Source of the DNA: Acidimicrobiales bacterium | Lineage (GTDB): Bacteria; Actinomycetota; Acidimicrobiia; Acidimicrobiales; Iamiaceae | Reading direction: 5' to 3' | Assembly: GCA_035630295.1 (NCBI GenBank) | Contig: DASQKY010000034.1 | Span: 1-38,058, forward strand | Length of the DNA stretch: 38,058 bases | Shown: positions 31,896 to 38,058 of the stretch, one piece after another | How the letters are laid out: the number at the start of each line of letters is the position of its first letter | Numbering within the stretch: the first letter of the stretch is position 1 | Notes under the pieces: model-generated | Seen by the model: the letters and a program-made list of their open reading frames with translations, nothing else | What the model was told of the DNA's origin: nothing | The model's database searches: none | Program-made: the position numbers and the translations under genes

Positions 31896-33008
31896 CTACT
31901 TGAACGCCGAGCGGATCTTCGACAGCAGCCCCACCTCGGGCGGGGCCACGTCCTCGCCCCGCAGCTCGGCCAGGCGCCGGTACAGGGCCTCCTCCTCCTC
32001 CGCCAGGCCCGTGGGCACGTCCACCACCACCCGGACCTCCAGGTCGCCCCGGCCCCGGCCCCGGACCCGGGGCACGCCCCGGCCCCGCAGGCGGAAGACC
32101 CGGCCCGGCTGGGTGCCGGCCGGGACGACGAGCTGCTCCTGGCCGTCCAGGGTCTCGAAGTCGAGGGAGACGCCGAGGGCGGCCTGGCTGGGGCTGAGGT
32201 GCAGCTGGTGGACGAGCTGGGAGTCCTCGCGGGTGAAGCGGGGGTGGGGGGCGACGCGCAGGTGGACGTAGAGGTCGCCGGCCGGGCCGCCCCGGGGGCC
32301 GGCCGGGCCGTAGCCGGGCAGGCGCAGGGTGGAGCCGTCGTCGACCCCGGGGGGGACGTCGACGGTGAAGGTCCGCCGCACGGCACGGCGACCCTCGCCG
32401 CCGCAGTCCGGGCAGGGCGAGGTGACGACCTGGCCCTGGCCCCCGCAGGCCGGGCAGGGCCGGGCGGTGACCATCTGGCCCAGCATCGACTGGCGCACCT
32501 GGCGCACCTGGCCGGCCCCGCCGCAGGTCGAGCAGGTGGTCGGGTGGGTCCCGGGGGCGGAGCCGGTGGCCTCGCAGGTGTCGCACGGCGCCGGCACCTC
32601 GGCCTCGACCGGGGCCTTGGCGCCGAACACCGCCTCCTCGAAGGCCAGGTCGACGACGACCTCCATGTCGCCGCCCCGGCGGGGGCCGCCCCGCCGCCCC
32701 CCGCCGGACCCGCCGGCGCCCCCGAAGAAGGCGTCGAACAGGTCGCCCAGCCCGCCGGCCCCGAAGGCGTCGCCCAGGTCGGGGCCCCCCGGGCCGTCGG
32801 TGCCGTAGGTGTCGTAGCGCTGGCGCCGGTCGGGGTCCGAGAGCACCTCGTAGGCCCGGGCGATCTCCTTGAACCGGGCCTCGGCGCCGTCGTCGCCGGG
32901 GTTGGCGTCGGGGTGGTGCTGGCGGGCCAGCCGGCGGTAGGCCCGCTTGATCTCCTCCGCGGTGGCGGTGCGGGAGACGCCGAGGGTGGCGTAGAGGTCG
33001 TCGGCCAT
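31896..33008 (-). CDS. dnaJ: Chaperone protein DnaJ
   Basis: A 370-aa type I Hsp40 that delivers unfolded proteins to DnaK. It has the J domain with the HPD motif ([14 protein letters not shown]), a Gly/Phe-type region ([20 protein letters not shown]), four CxxCxGxG-type zinc repeats ([33 protein letters not shown]), the substrate-binding domain and a dimerisation tail. The first zinc repeat deviates slightly (EATGS). It sits between hrcA and rsmE in a heat-shock operon expected to be under HrcA control. Confidence 0.97.
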   Translation of the reverse strand: MADDLYATLGVSRTATAEEIKRAYRRLARQHHPDANPGDDGAEARFKEIARAYEVLSDPDRRQRYDTYGTDGPGGPDLGDAFGAGGLGDLFDAFFGGAGGSGGGRRGGPRRGGDMEVVVDLAFEEAVFGAKAPVEAEVPAPCDTCEATGSAPGTHPTTCSTCGGAGQVRQVRQSMLGQMVTARPCPACGGQGQVVTSPCPDCGGEGRRAVRRTFTVDVPPGVDDGSTLRLPGYGPAGPRGGPAGDLYVHLRVAPHPRFTREDSQLVHQLHLSPSQAALGVSLDFETLDGQEQLVVPAGTQPGRVFRLRGRGVPRVRGRGRGDLEVRVVVDVPTGLAEEEEALYRRLAELRGEDVAPPEVGLLSKIRSAFK

Positions 33009-33038
33009 GGGCGGTGCGTGCCTCGCTTCTGCGGTGCG

Positions 33039-34049
33039 TCAGCCCTCGCTCAACCGGCGGCCGAGTCGCTTGCTGACGACGGCCACCGCGGCGAGGGCCT
33101 GGGTGTAGTCCATGCGGGTCGGTCCCAGCACCCCGACGGTGCCGACCGGTTCGCCTTCGATCTCGTACGGTGCCACGACCAGGGCGCACTCGGCCAGGGG
33201 AGCCATCCCGGTCTCCGAGCCGATGGCCACCTGCAGCCCCCGGTCCAGCACGTCGCGCAGGAGCGACACCACCACGAGCTGCTGCTCGAGGATGCCCAGC
33301 ACCTGGCGCACCGTCTCGACGCCCTCGAAGGCCCCGGCCATGCGATCGGTGCCGCCCACGTAGACGTGGTCGGCGTCGGGGGGCCGGGCCGAGCGGACGG
33401 CGGACACCACGGGCGGGACCTTGGAAGGGGCCGCCGGGTCGGCGGCCGGCTCCGGCACGGTGGCCAGGTCGAGGCGCTGGCCCACCAGGTGGGCCGCCAG
33501 GTGGGCGGCGGCGGCGGCCAGCTCGTCGTCGGAGGCCTCGGCCGCCCCCCCTCCGAGGGCCACGTCGATCTTCTCCACCGCCCCGTTGGACAGGACCACC
33601 ACCAGGAGGGCCAGCCGGGGCGTGAGGCCCACGAGCTGGACCGAGCGCACGACGCCGACGTCGCCCAGGGGGCTCACCACCAGGGCGGCGGTGCCGGTGA
33701 GGCCCGACAGGAGGCGGGACGTGTCGGCCAGCGTGCGCTCCAGCTCGCCGTGGGCCCGGTCGAAGAAGGCCCGCACCTGCTGGGCCGAGGCCCGGTCCAG
33801 GCCGCCCCTCCCGGCCAGGTGGTCCACGAAGTAGCGGTAGCCCCGCTCGGTGGGGATGCGCCCGGCGCTGGTGTGGGGCTGGGCCAGGTAGCCGTCGTGC
33901 TCCAGGGCGGCCATCTCGTTGCGGACGGTGGCCGAGCTGACCGCCACCCCGGGCAGCGAGGCGACGTGGCCCGACCCGACGGGCTGGGCGGTGTGGATGT
34001 ACTCCTCCACCACGGCCCGGAGGATCGAGGCCTTGCGATCGTCGAGCAT
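33039..34049 (-). CDS. hrcA: Heat-inducible transcription repressor HrcA
   Basis: A 336-aa repressor of groE and dnaK-type heat-shock genes that binds CIRCE and needs GroEL for folding. The winged HTH is at the start (DRKASILRAVVEEYIHTAQP, then SATVRNEMAALEHDGYLAQP and HTSAGRIPTERGYRYFVD), followed by the GAF-like domain and a C-terminal segment with VGVLGPTRMDYTQALAAV. The CIRCE element 36 bases before its ATG shows self-regulation of the hrcA-dnaJ-rsmE unit. Full length. Confidence 0.96.
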   Translation of the reverse strand: MLDDRKASILRAVVEEYIHTAQPVGSGHVASLPGVAVSSATVRNEMAALEHDGYLAQPHTSAGRIPTERGYRYFVDHLAGRGGLDRASAQQVRAFFDRAHGELERTLADTSRLLSGLTGTAALVVSPLGDVGVVRSVQLVGLTPRLALLVVVLSNGAVEKIDVALGGGAAEASDDELAAAAAHLAAHLVGQRLDLATVPEPAADPAAPSKVPPVVSAVRSARPPDADHVYVGGTDRMAGAFEGVETVRQVLGILEQQLVVVSLLRDVLDRGLQVAIGSETGMAPLAECALVVAPYEIEGEPVGTVGVLGPTRMDYTQALAAVAVVSKRLGRRLSEG

Positions 34050-34084
34050 GGGTCGGTGCCGCGGGGGTCGGGGAACGGGTGCGG

Positions 34085-34111
34085 CTAGCACTCGATCGTA
34101 CCGAGTGCTGA
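34085..34111. promoter_or_regulatory. CIRCE operator for HrcA
   Basis: The arms CTAGCACTC and GAGTGCTGA around a 9-base spacer match TTAGCACTC-N9-GAGTGCTAA at 16 of 18 arm positions. A TACGAT -10 hexamer for hrcA lies largely in the spacer on the minus strand, so bound HrcA would block the promoter. Confidence 0.9.
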
Positions 34112-34149
34112 CCGCTCGGCACCGGTCCCCCGGGCCGGGCGCCGGGCGC

Positions 34150-34345
34150 TCAGTCCCGGCCGGTGGCGGCCCGCCAGCGCCGGAGGGCCTCCTCGCGCTC
34201 GGCGGCGTGGTCGACCAGGGGGCCGGGGGTAGCCCCCGGCGCCCCCACCGAAGGGAAGCCGGTGCGGCCCTCGCACCAGGCCGCGAAGCGCTCGTCGGCC
34301 TCGGTCCCGGTGTCGACCTCGATGCCCGACAGCGACCGGCCCGAC
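34150..34345 (-). pseudogene. Remnant of a deoxyribodipyrimidine photolyase
   Basis: The minus frame ending at 34150 reads ERFAAWCEGRTGFP, which matches the photolyase FAD-domain signature (W..GRTGxPLVDA). After only about ten residues it continues PLVDHAAEREEALRRWRA, which matches the photolyase C-terminal end (PIVDHAxER). In a whole photolyase about 150-200 residues lie between them. No start codon occurs in frame between 34404 and this segment. So it is an internally deleted, headless remnant, or an assembly collapse. A strong hairpin sits at the internal junction. Identification is from memory of family motifs. Confidence 0.6.
34218..34246. repeat. Strong GC hairpin at the photolyase deletion point
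   Basis: GCCGGGGG (34222-34229) and CCCCCGGC (34233-34240) pair perfectly around TAG, extended outward by GGGG and CCCC with a one-base bulge. It lies exactly where the two photolyase pieces meet, and could have caused a deletion or an assembly collapse. Confidence 0.6.
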
Positions 34346-34403
34346 CTGTTCGCCGCCCTGGGCGTCCCGCTGGCCGTGGTCTGACCGACCGACGGGCCAC
34401 GCC

Positions 34404-36209
34404 TCAGTCGTCGAGGCGGAGGGCGGAGACGAACGCCTCCTGGGGGACCTCGACCCGCCCGATGGACTTCATCTTCTTCTTGCCCTCCTTCTGCTTCTCC
34501 AGGAGCTTGCGCTTGCGGGTGATGTCGCCGCCGTAGCACTTGGCGGTCACGTCTTTGGAGAGGGCCGAGATGGTCTCTCGCGCGATCACCCGGCCGCCGA
34601 TCGCCGCCTGGATCGGGATCTTGAAGAGCTGGCGTGGGATCAGCTCCTTCAAGCGCTCGCAAATCGCGCGACCGCGGCGCTCCGCCGCGCTCCGGTGCGC
34701 CATGAAGGAGAGCGCGTCCACCGGCTCGTTGTTCACCAGGATGGAGATCTTGACGAGGTCGCCCTCGGCGTAGCCGTCCAACGCGTAGTCGAAGGAGGCG
34801 TAGCCGCGCGAGACGCTCTTGAGGCGGTCGTAGAAGTCGAACACCACCTCGTTCAGCGGCAGCCGGTACACCGCCATGGCGCGGTTGCCCACATAGGTCA
34901 GTTCCACCTGCTGCCCGCGCCGTTCGTTGACCAGCGTCAGCACCGCCCCGAGATAGTCGTCCGGCACCATGATGGTGGCCTTGATCCAAGGCTCCTCGAT
35001 GCTGTCGATCTGCGTGGCGTCCGGCATATCGGCCGGATTGTGCAACTCGATCACCTCGCCGCTGGTCCTGCGGAGGTGGTAGACCACGGAGGGCGCGGTC
35101 GCGATCAGGTCGAGGTCGAACTCGCGCGCCAGCCGCTCCTGCACGATCTCCAGGTGCAACAGGCCGAGAAAGCCGCAGCGGTAGCCGAGGCCCAGCGCGG
35201 CCGAGGTCTCCGCCTCGAAGTGGAACGAGGCGTCGTTGAGCCGCAGCTTGCCCATCGAGTCGCGCAGCTTCTCGAAATCGTCGGCGTCCACGGGATAGAG
35301 GCCGCACCAGACCACGGGAACGGAGGGCTTGAACCCCGGCAGGGCAGCGGCGGCCGGAGTGCGGTCGTCCGTGATGGTGTCGCCGACATTGGTGTCGGCC
35401 ACCGTCTTGATGGCTGCGTTCAGGTAGCCCACCTCGCCCGGCCCGAGGCTGTCCACCGGCACCATCTTCGGCGAGAACACCCCCACCTGCTCCACCAGGT
35501 AGGTGTGGCCGTTGGCCATCATGCGGATTCGCTGCCCCTTGCGCAGCCGCCCATCCTTCATCCGCACCAGGATGATGACGCCGAGATAGGGGTCGTACCA
35601 GCTATCGACGAGCAACGCCTTGAGCGGCGCCTCCGCCTCGCCCTGCGGCGGCGGCAGTCGCGCCACTAGCGCCTCCAGCACACCTTCGATGTTCAGCCCG
35701 GTCTTGGCGCTGATCTCCACCGCGTCGTCGGCGGGCAGGCCCACCACGTCCTCGATCTGCTGGCGTACCCGCTCCGGCTCCGCCGCCGGCAGGTCGATCT
35801 TGTTCAAGACCGGGACGATCTCATGTCCGGCGTCGATCGCCTGGTAGACATTGGCCAGGGTCTGCGCCTCCACCCCCTGGGATGCGTCCACCACCAGGAG
35901 GGAGCCCTCGCAGGCGGCCAGGGAGCGGGAGACCTCGTACGCGAAGTCAACGTGCCCCGGCGTGTCCATCAGGTTCAGGACATAGGTTTGCCCGTCCTTC
36001 GCCGGATAGGTGAGGCGCACCGTCTGGGCCTTGATGGTGATGCCCCGCTCCCGCTCCAACTCCATGTTGTCGAGCACCTGCTCCTTCATCTCGCGCTGAG
36101 AGAGGGCACCGGTGGCCTGGATGAGCCGATCGGCCAGGGTGGATTTCCCATGGTCGATATGCGCGATGATGGCGAAGTTGCGGATGCGGGAAAGCGGCGT
36201 GTCGGTCAT
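34404..36209 (-). CDS. lepA: Elongation factor 4 (LepA), hybrid of two genomes
   Basis: A 601-aa translational GTPase that binds the ribosome and may back-translocate stalled ones. GTPase motifs are [22 protein letters not shown] and NKIDLP; the C-terminal EF4 domain has the invariant [20 protein letters not shown]. Codons from the ATG down to about 34555 look alphaproteobacterial (AAA, TTG and TCT occur), while the last 35-50 codons, ending [18 protein letters not shown], have the pure G/C third-base pattern of the left-hand genome. The frame is kept across the switch because both genomes encode the same conserved residues. The protein as written may exist in no organism. Confidence 0.93.
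   Translation of the reverse strand: MTDTPLSRIRNFAIIAHIDHGKSTLADRLIQATGALSQREMKEQVLDNMELERERGITIKAQTVRLTYPAKDGQTYVLNLMDTPGHVDFAYEVSRSLAACEGSLLVVDASQGVEAQTLANVYQAIDAGHEIVPVLNKIDLPAAEPERVRQQIEDVVGLPADDAVEISAKTGLNIEGVLEALVARLPPPQGEAEAPLKALLVDSWYDPYLGVIILVRMKDGRLRKGQRIRMMANGHTYLVEQVGVFSPKMVPVDSLGPGEVGYLNAAIKTVADTNVGDTITDDRTPAAAALPGFKPSVPVVWCGLYPVDADDFEKLRDSMGKLRLNDASFHFEAETSAALGLGYRCGFLGLLHLEIVQERLAREFDLDLIATAPSVVYHLRRTSGEVIELHNPADMPDATQIDSIEEPWIKATIMVPDDYLGAVLTLVNERRGQQVELTYVGNRAMAVYRLPLNEVVFDFYDRLKSVSRGYASFDYALDGYAEGDLVKISILVNNEPVDALSFMAHRSAAERRGRAICERLKELIPRQLFKIPIQAAIGGRVIARETISALSKDVTAKCYGGDITRKRKLLEKQKEGKKKMKSIGRVEVPQEAFVSALRLDD
34487..34556. other. Probable chimeric junction between actinobacterial and alphaproteobacterial DNA
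   Basis: This stretch codes the near-invariant [21 protein letters not shown] of LepA. To its left all genes fit one high-GC actinobacterium; to its right all fit an alphaproteobacterium. The native neighbour of hrcA in actinobacteria is also lepA, so both genomes have lepA here and a shared short sequence would let an assembler cross over. Confidence 0.75.
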
Positions 36210-36391
36210 AGGGTTCCGGCGGCGCGGGGGAGGGCGCTCCCGGCCTGTGTTCGGGAGGGAGATAAGGCAGGCGCCAGGTGAATCAAAGCATCGCCAGGCC
36301 TGTCCGGAGCGGCCGCCCGCGCAGAAAAACATTGCGGCCCCAACATGGCTGTGCTTCACCGTCATGTGAGCAACGCGACTGGGCCAAGTCG

Positions 36392-36745
36392 ATGAGCGGG
36401 CGAGCTTACCTTTTCAGACGGTTGGCGGCGGCGGCGCTGCTGCTTGGCGCCTGCGCGCAGCGACCCGAGACGATCGCCCCGGCGCCGGTCAGCGAGGCTC
36501 AATACTACGGCTGGACCTGCCCACGCCTCCGCGGCGAAATGGCCCGGCTCGACGGAACCCTCGCCGACCTGTACGCCGAGCAGCTTCAGAGCCGAAACGA
36601 CGACGTCCTCGGCTACGTCTTCCTGATCGCGCCGCTCGCCACCATGGCGGGCGGCGACCTGAGCCATCCCATCGCGCTCCGGAAGGGCGAGCAGGAGGCC
36701 GTGCGGGTCGCGGTGGCAAGGAGGTGCCATGCCAGCCGCTTTTGA
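36392..36745 (+). CDS. Small predicted lipoprotein (copy A), alphaproteobacterial part
   Basis: A 117-aa protein with a lipoprotein signal peptide ([13 protein letters not shown], Cys21 as lipidation site) and a mature part starting [21 protein letters not shown] conserved cysteine lies soon after (WTCPRL), another near the end (ARRCHASRF). A moderately hydrophobic middle ([17 protein letters not shown]) could be a membrane or dimer helix. No known family recognised. It is divergent from lepA across 182 bases, which hold no other gene I can support. Confidence 0.72.
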   Translation: MSGRAYLFRRLAAAALLLGACAQRPETIAPAPVSEAQYYGWTCPRLRGEMARLDGTLADLYAEQLQSRNDDVLGYVFLIAPLATMAGGDLSHPIALRKGEQEAVRVAVARRCHASRF

Positions 36746-37097
36746 GAGGTCCCGCGCACGGCGGCCCTCCATCACCGTTGCGACCATGCTCTTCGCGGCC
36801 GCATGTGCGCAGAATCCGGAGACGATAGCCCCGGCGCCGGTGGACGAAGCGCGCTACGGCGGCCTCCACTGCGCGGAGCTCGCTCAGGAAATGGCGCGCC
36901 TGAACCGCGAACTGGCCATCCTGTCGACCGAGCAGCACGCGAAGCGCGTGAACGACGCCGTCGCCTGGGCCCACCTCTTCTTCTTCGTCCATTCCGCGCG
37001 GACGCGGGACATCCGTCCCTCCATCGCGCTCGACAAGGGCCAGCTCGAATCCATCGAGCGGACAATGGCACGGCGCTGCACCGGCCTCCGCTCCTGA
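36729..37097 (+). CDS. Small predicted lipoprotein (copy B), paralogue of copy A
   Basis: A 122-aa paralogue with lipobox MLFAAAC (Cys26) and mature start [20 protein letters not shown]. Both copies share C-A-Q[10 protein letters not shown], the following H/T-C, a helix with EMARL, a central hydrophobic stretch (WAHLFFFVHSA here), IAL-KG and a final ARRC. Its start overlaps the end of copy A by 17 bases, so they are co-translated. Function unknown; probably anchored to the outer or inner membrane facing the periplasm. Confidence 0.72.
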   Translation: MPAAFERSRARRPSITVATMLFAAACAQNPETIAPAPVDEARYGGLHCAELAQEMARLNRELAILSTEQHAKRVNDAVAWAHLFFFVHSARTRDIRPSIALDKGQLESIERTMARRCTGLRS

Positions 37098-37125
37098 GCG
37101 GGCTACCCTGCCGGCGGGCGCGGGA

Positions 37126-37521
37126 TCAGTGGTCCTGCACCCGGTTCTGCTCCCGCGGGTACCAACTCGTCACGAAATCAGGTTCCGTCGCCACTTCGTC
37201 AGTTCGCCGGAGACGGTCCTCGCCGCGCATGGCGGGACGGAAAGCGCGCGTGTCGGCCGGCAGCACAATTTCCTCGCCGGCCCGCGCGCCGTCGGCGAGG
37301 CGGACCACGATGCCGGTGCGTCGATCCGCCCGGATCGCGTAGCCGCAGAACTGCCGCTGCCCGATCACCGCGCCGTCCGCCGCCAGATCGGTCACGCCGA
37401 CCAGCACCAGCTTGCCGATCAGCGCGACGGCGAGCTTCGGGTCCCAAAGCGGTTCCCAATCGAGGGCTTCACGATGCGAGCCGTCCTCGTCCCCCGCCGG
37501 CTCGATTCGGATCACCGCCAT
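37126..37521 (-). CDS. Conserved hypothetical protein (alphaproteobacterial)
   Basis: A 131-aa soluble, beta-rich protein. Segments LIGKLVLVGVTDLAADGAVI, RQFCGYAIRADRRTGIVVRL and GEEIVLPADTRAFRPAMRGE, with PDFVTSWYP near the end, look like an SH3-like barrel protein that I recall as common in alphaproteobacteria and without assigned role. It lies 50 bases after the pheT stop on the same strand and ends 28 bases from copy B, tail to tail. Confidence 0.68.
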   Translation of the reverse strand: MAVIRIEPAGDEDGSHREALDWEPLWDPKLAVALIGKLVLVGVTDLAADGAVIGQRQFCGYAIRADRRTGIVVRLADGARAGEEIVLPADTRAFRPAMRGEDRLRRTDEVATEPDFVTSWYPREQNRVQDH

Positions 37522-37571
37522 CGGTCGTCCCCGGCATCGCGCGCGTGCCCGCGTGGCCGGGGATCGGTCGG

Positions 37572-38058
37572 CTAGGCCCGCAAGGTCGCGCCCGAGGCCT
37601 TAGCGACGGCGGCGACCACACGTTGCGATATAGATTCAATCTGCGCGTCGGTCAAGGTCGCCTCCCGCGGCTGCAAGGTGACCTGCACCGCGAGGCTCAC
37701 CTTGCCCGGCGGCAGCTTGTCGCCCGCATAGCGATCGAACAGCGCCACATCGACGATCAGCACCCGCTCCGCCCCGCGCGCCGCCCGCAGCACCGCCTCC
37801 GCCGCCACGCCCTCGTCGACCAGGAAGGCGAAATCCCGCCGCACCGGCTGGAAGGCCGGCAGGTCGGCGGCGCCGCGCTTGCGCCGCTTGGGCTCCGGCA
37901 CCGCGTCGAGGAACACCTCGAAGCCCACCGCCGGCCCGGACAGCCCGACCGCGTCCAGCACCCGCGGATGGATCTCCCCGAACCGCGCCAGCACCACCTT
38001 CGGCCCCTGCCGCACCACGCCGCTGCGGCCCGGGTGGTAGTGCGCCGGCGCGTCGGCC
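37572..38058 (-). CDS. pheT: Phenylalanine-tRNA ligase beta subunit, C-terminal part (cut by the window edge)
   Basis: The last 161 residues of PheT, which with PheS charges tRNA-Phe. The piece begins near HYHPGRSG (end of the B5/B7-B8 core: GEIHPRVLDAVGLSGPAVGF) and includes the whole FDX-ACB anticodon-binding domain: PVRRDFAFLVDEGVAAEAVL, VALFDRYAGDKLPPGKVSLA and the ending ISQRVVAAVAKASGATLRA. The gene continues past base 38058. A lepA-pheT neighbourhood is in keeping with an alphaproteobacterial genome. Confidence 0.93.
   Translation of the reverse strand, partial: ADAPAHYHPGRSGVVRQGPKVVLARFGEIHPRVLDAVGLSGPAVGFEVFLDAVPEPKRRKRGAADLPAFQPVRRDFAFLVDEGVAAEAVLRAARGAERVLIVDVALFDRYAGDKLPPGKVSLAVQVTLQPREATLTDAQIESISQRVVAAVAKASGATLRA

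Noticed and set aside
30471-34122. Very long frames on both strands over rsmE, dnaJ and hrcA
   Set aside because: They cover three intact genes in other frames and show no domain of their own.
34404-36209. Horizontal transfer of lepA as the main explanation
   Set aside because: The change is not limited to lepA: everything to its right is also alphaproteobacterial, with an alphaproteobacterial gene neighbourhood. A contig join explains this with one event.
1-38058. tRNA, rRNA, insertion sequence, prophage or CRISPR genes
   Set aside because: I saw no cloverleaf-type tRNA sequence, rRNA core, transposase, integrase, phage structural gene or repeat array by eye. A covariance search could still find a small RNA.

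Overview
The window is two genomes joined end to end. From base 1 to about 34,500 it is very GC-rich DNA with almost only G/C at third codon positions, many GTG starts, 4-base GTGA/ATGA gene overlaps and leaderless-type promoters. The gene set points to a free-living actinobacterium: an F420-type LLM oxidoreductase, a large NAD-glutamate dehydrogenase, HrcA with a CIRCE element, a BldD-like regulator and an actinobacterial Tad pilus locus. The class Acidimicrobiia is my best guess, by inference only. From about 34,550 to the right edge, codon use relaxes (AAA, TTG and TCT codons appear) and the genes look alphaproteobacterial (Rhodospirillales-like): most of lepA, two small lipoproteins, a conserved hypothetical and the end of pheT. 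The switch falls inside one of the most conserved stretches of lepA, so a chimeric assembly join is the simplest explanation.

Layout of the actinobacterial part. 1-4.3 kb: ahcY (-), then divergently an SDR plus LLM oxidoreductase operon with a KstR-like operator, then a PPK2 polyphosphate kinase (-). 4.3-9 kb: an N-terminally short NAD-glutamate dehydrogenase (-) divergent from mutM (+). 9-14 kb: two TM2-domain proteins with proline-rich tails and recO (-), divergent from a YihY/BrkB membrane protein and a DinG-like helicase (+). 13.9-17.6 kb: the operon phoH-ybeY-corC-era (-), each gene overlapping the next by 4 bases. 17.7-18.6 kb: a conserved actinobacterial protein of unknown role facing a small HTH/excisionase-type protein.

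18.7-25.6 kb is a compact Tad (Flp-type) pilus operon: cpaB/SAF protein, TadZ-like ATPase, TadA ATPase, TadB, TadC, a small pilin and three pseudopilin/TadE-TadG-like proteins. No prepilin peptidase is present in the window. It is followed by a membrane-anchored pseudokinase with an extracellular Ca-binding-like domain, coupled to a LysM membrane protein (25.7-27.9 kb). Then on the minus strand come a fused acetyl-CoA carboxylase carboxyltransferase, hemW, a BldD-like regulator with an intact RxD-X8-RxxD c-di-GMP signature, rsmE, dnaJ and hrcA. A CIRCE operator lies upstream of hrcA. A broken photolyase remnant lies between hrcA and the lepA junction.

The most interesting items are the lepA chimera, the BldD-like regulator with a 9-9-9 inverted repeat at its promoter, the pseudokinase/LysM pair beside the pilus operon, the run of leaderless promoters with TANNNT hexamers 6-7 bases before start codons, and the KstR-like site. 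I saw no tRNA, rRNA, CRISPR array, insertion sequence or prophage.
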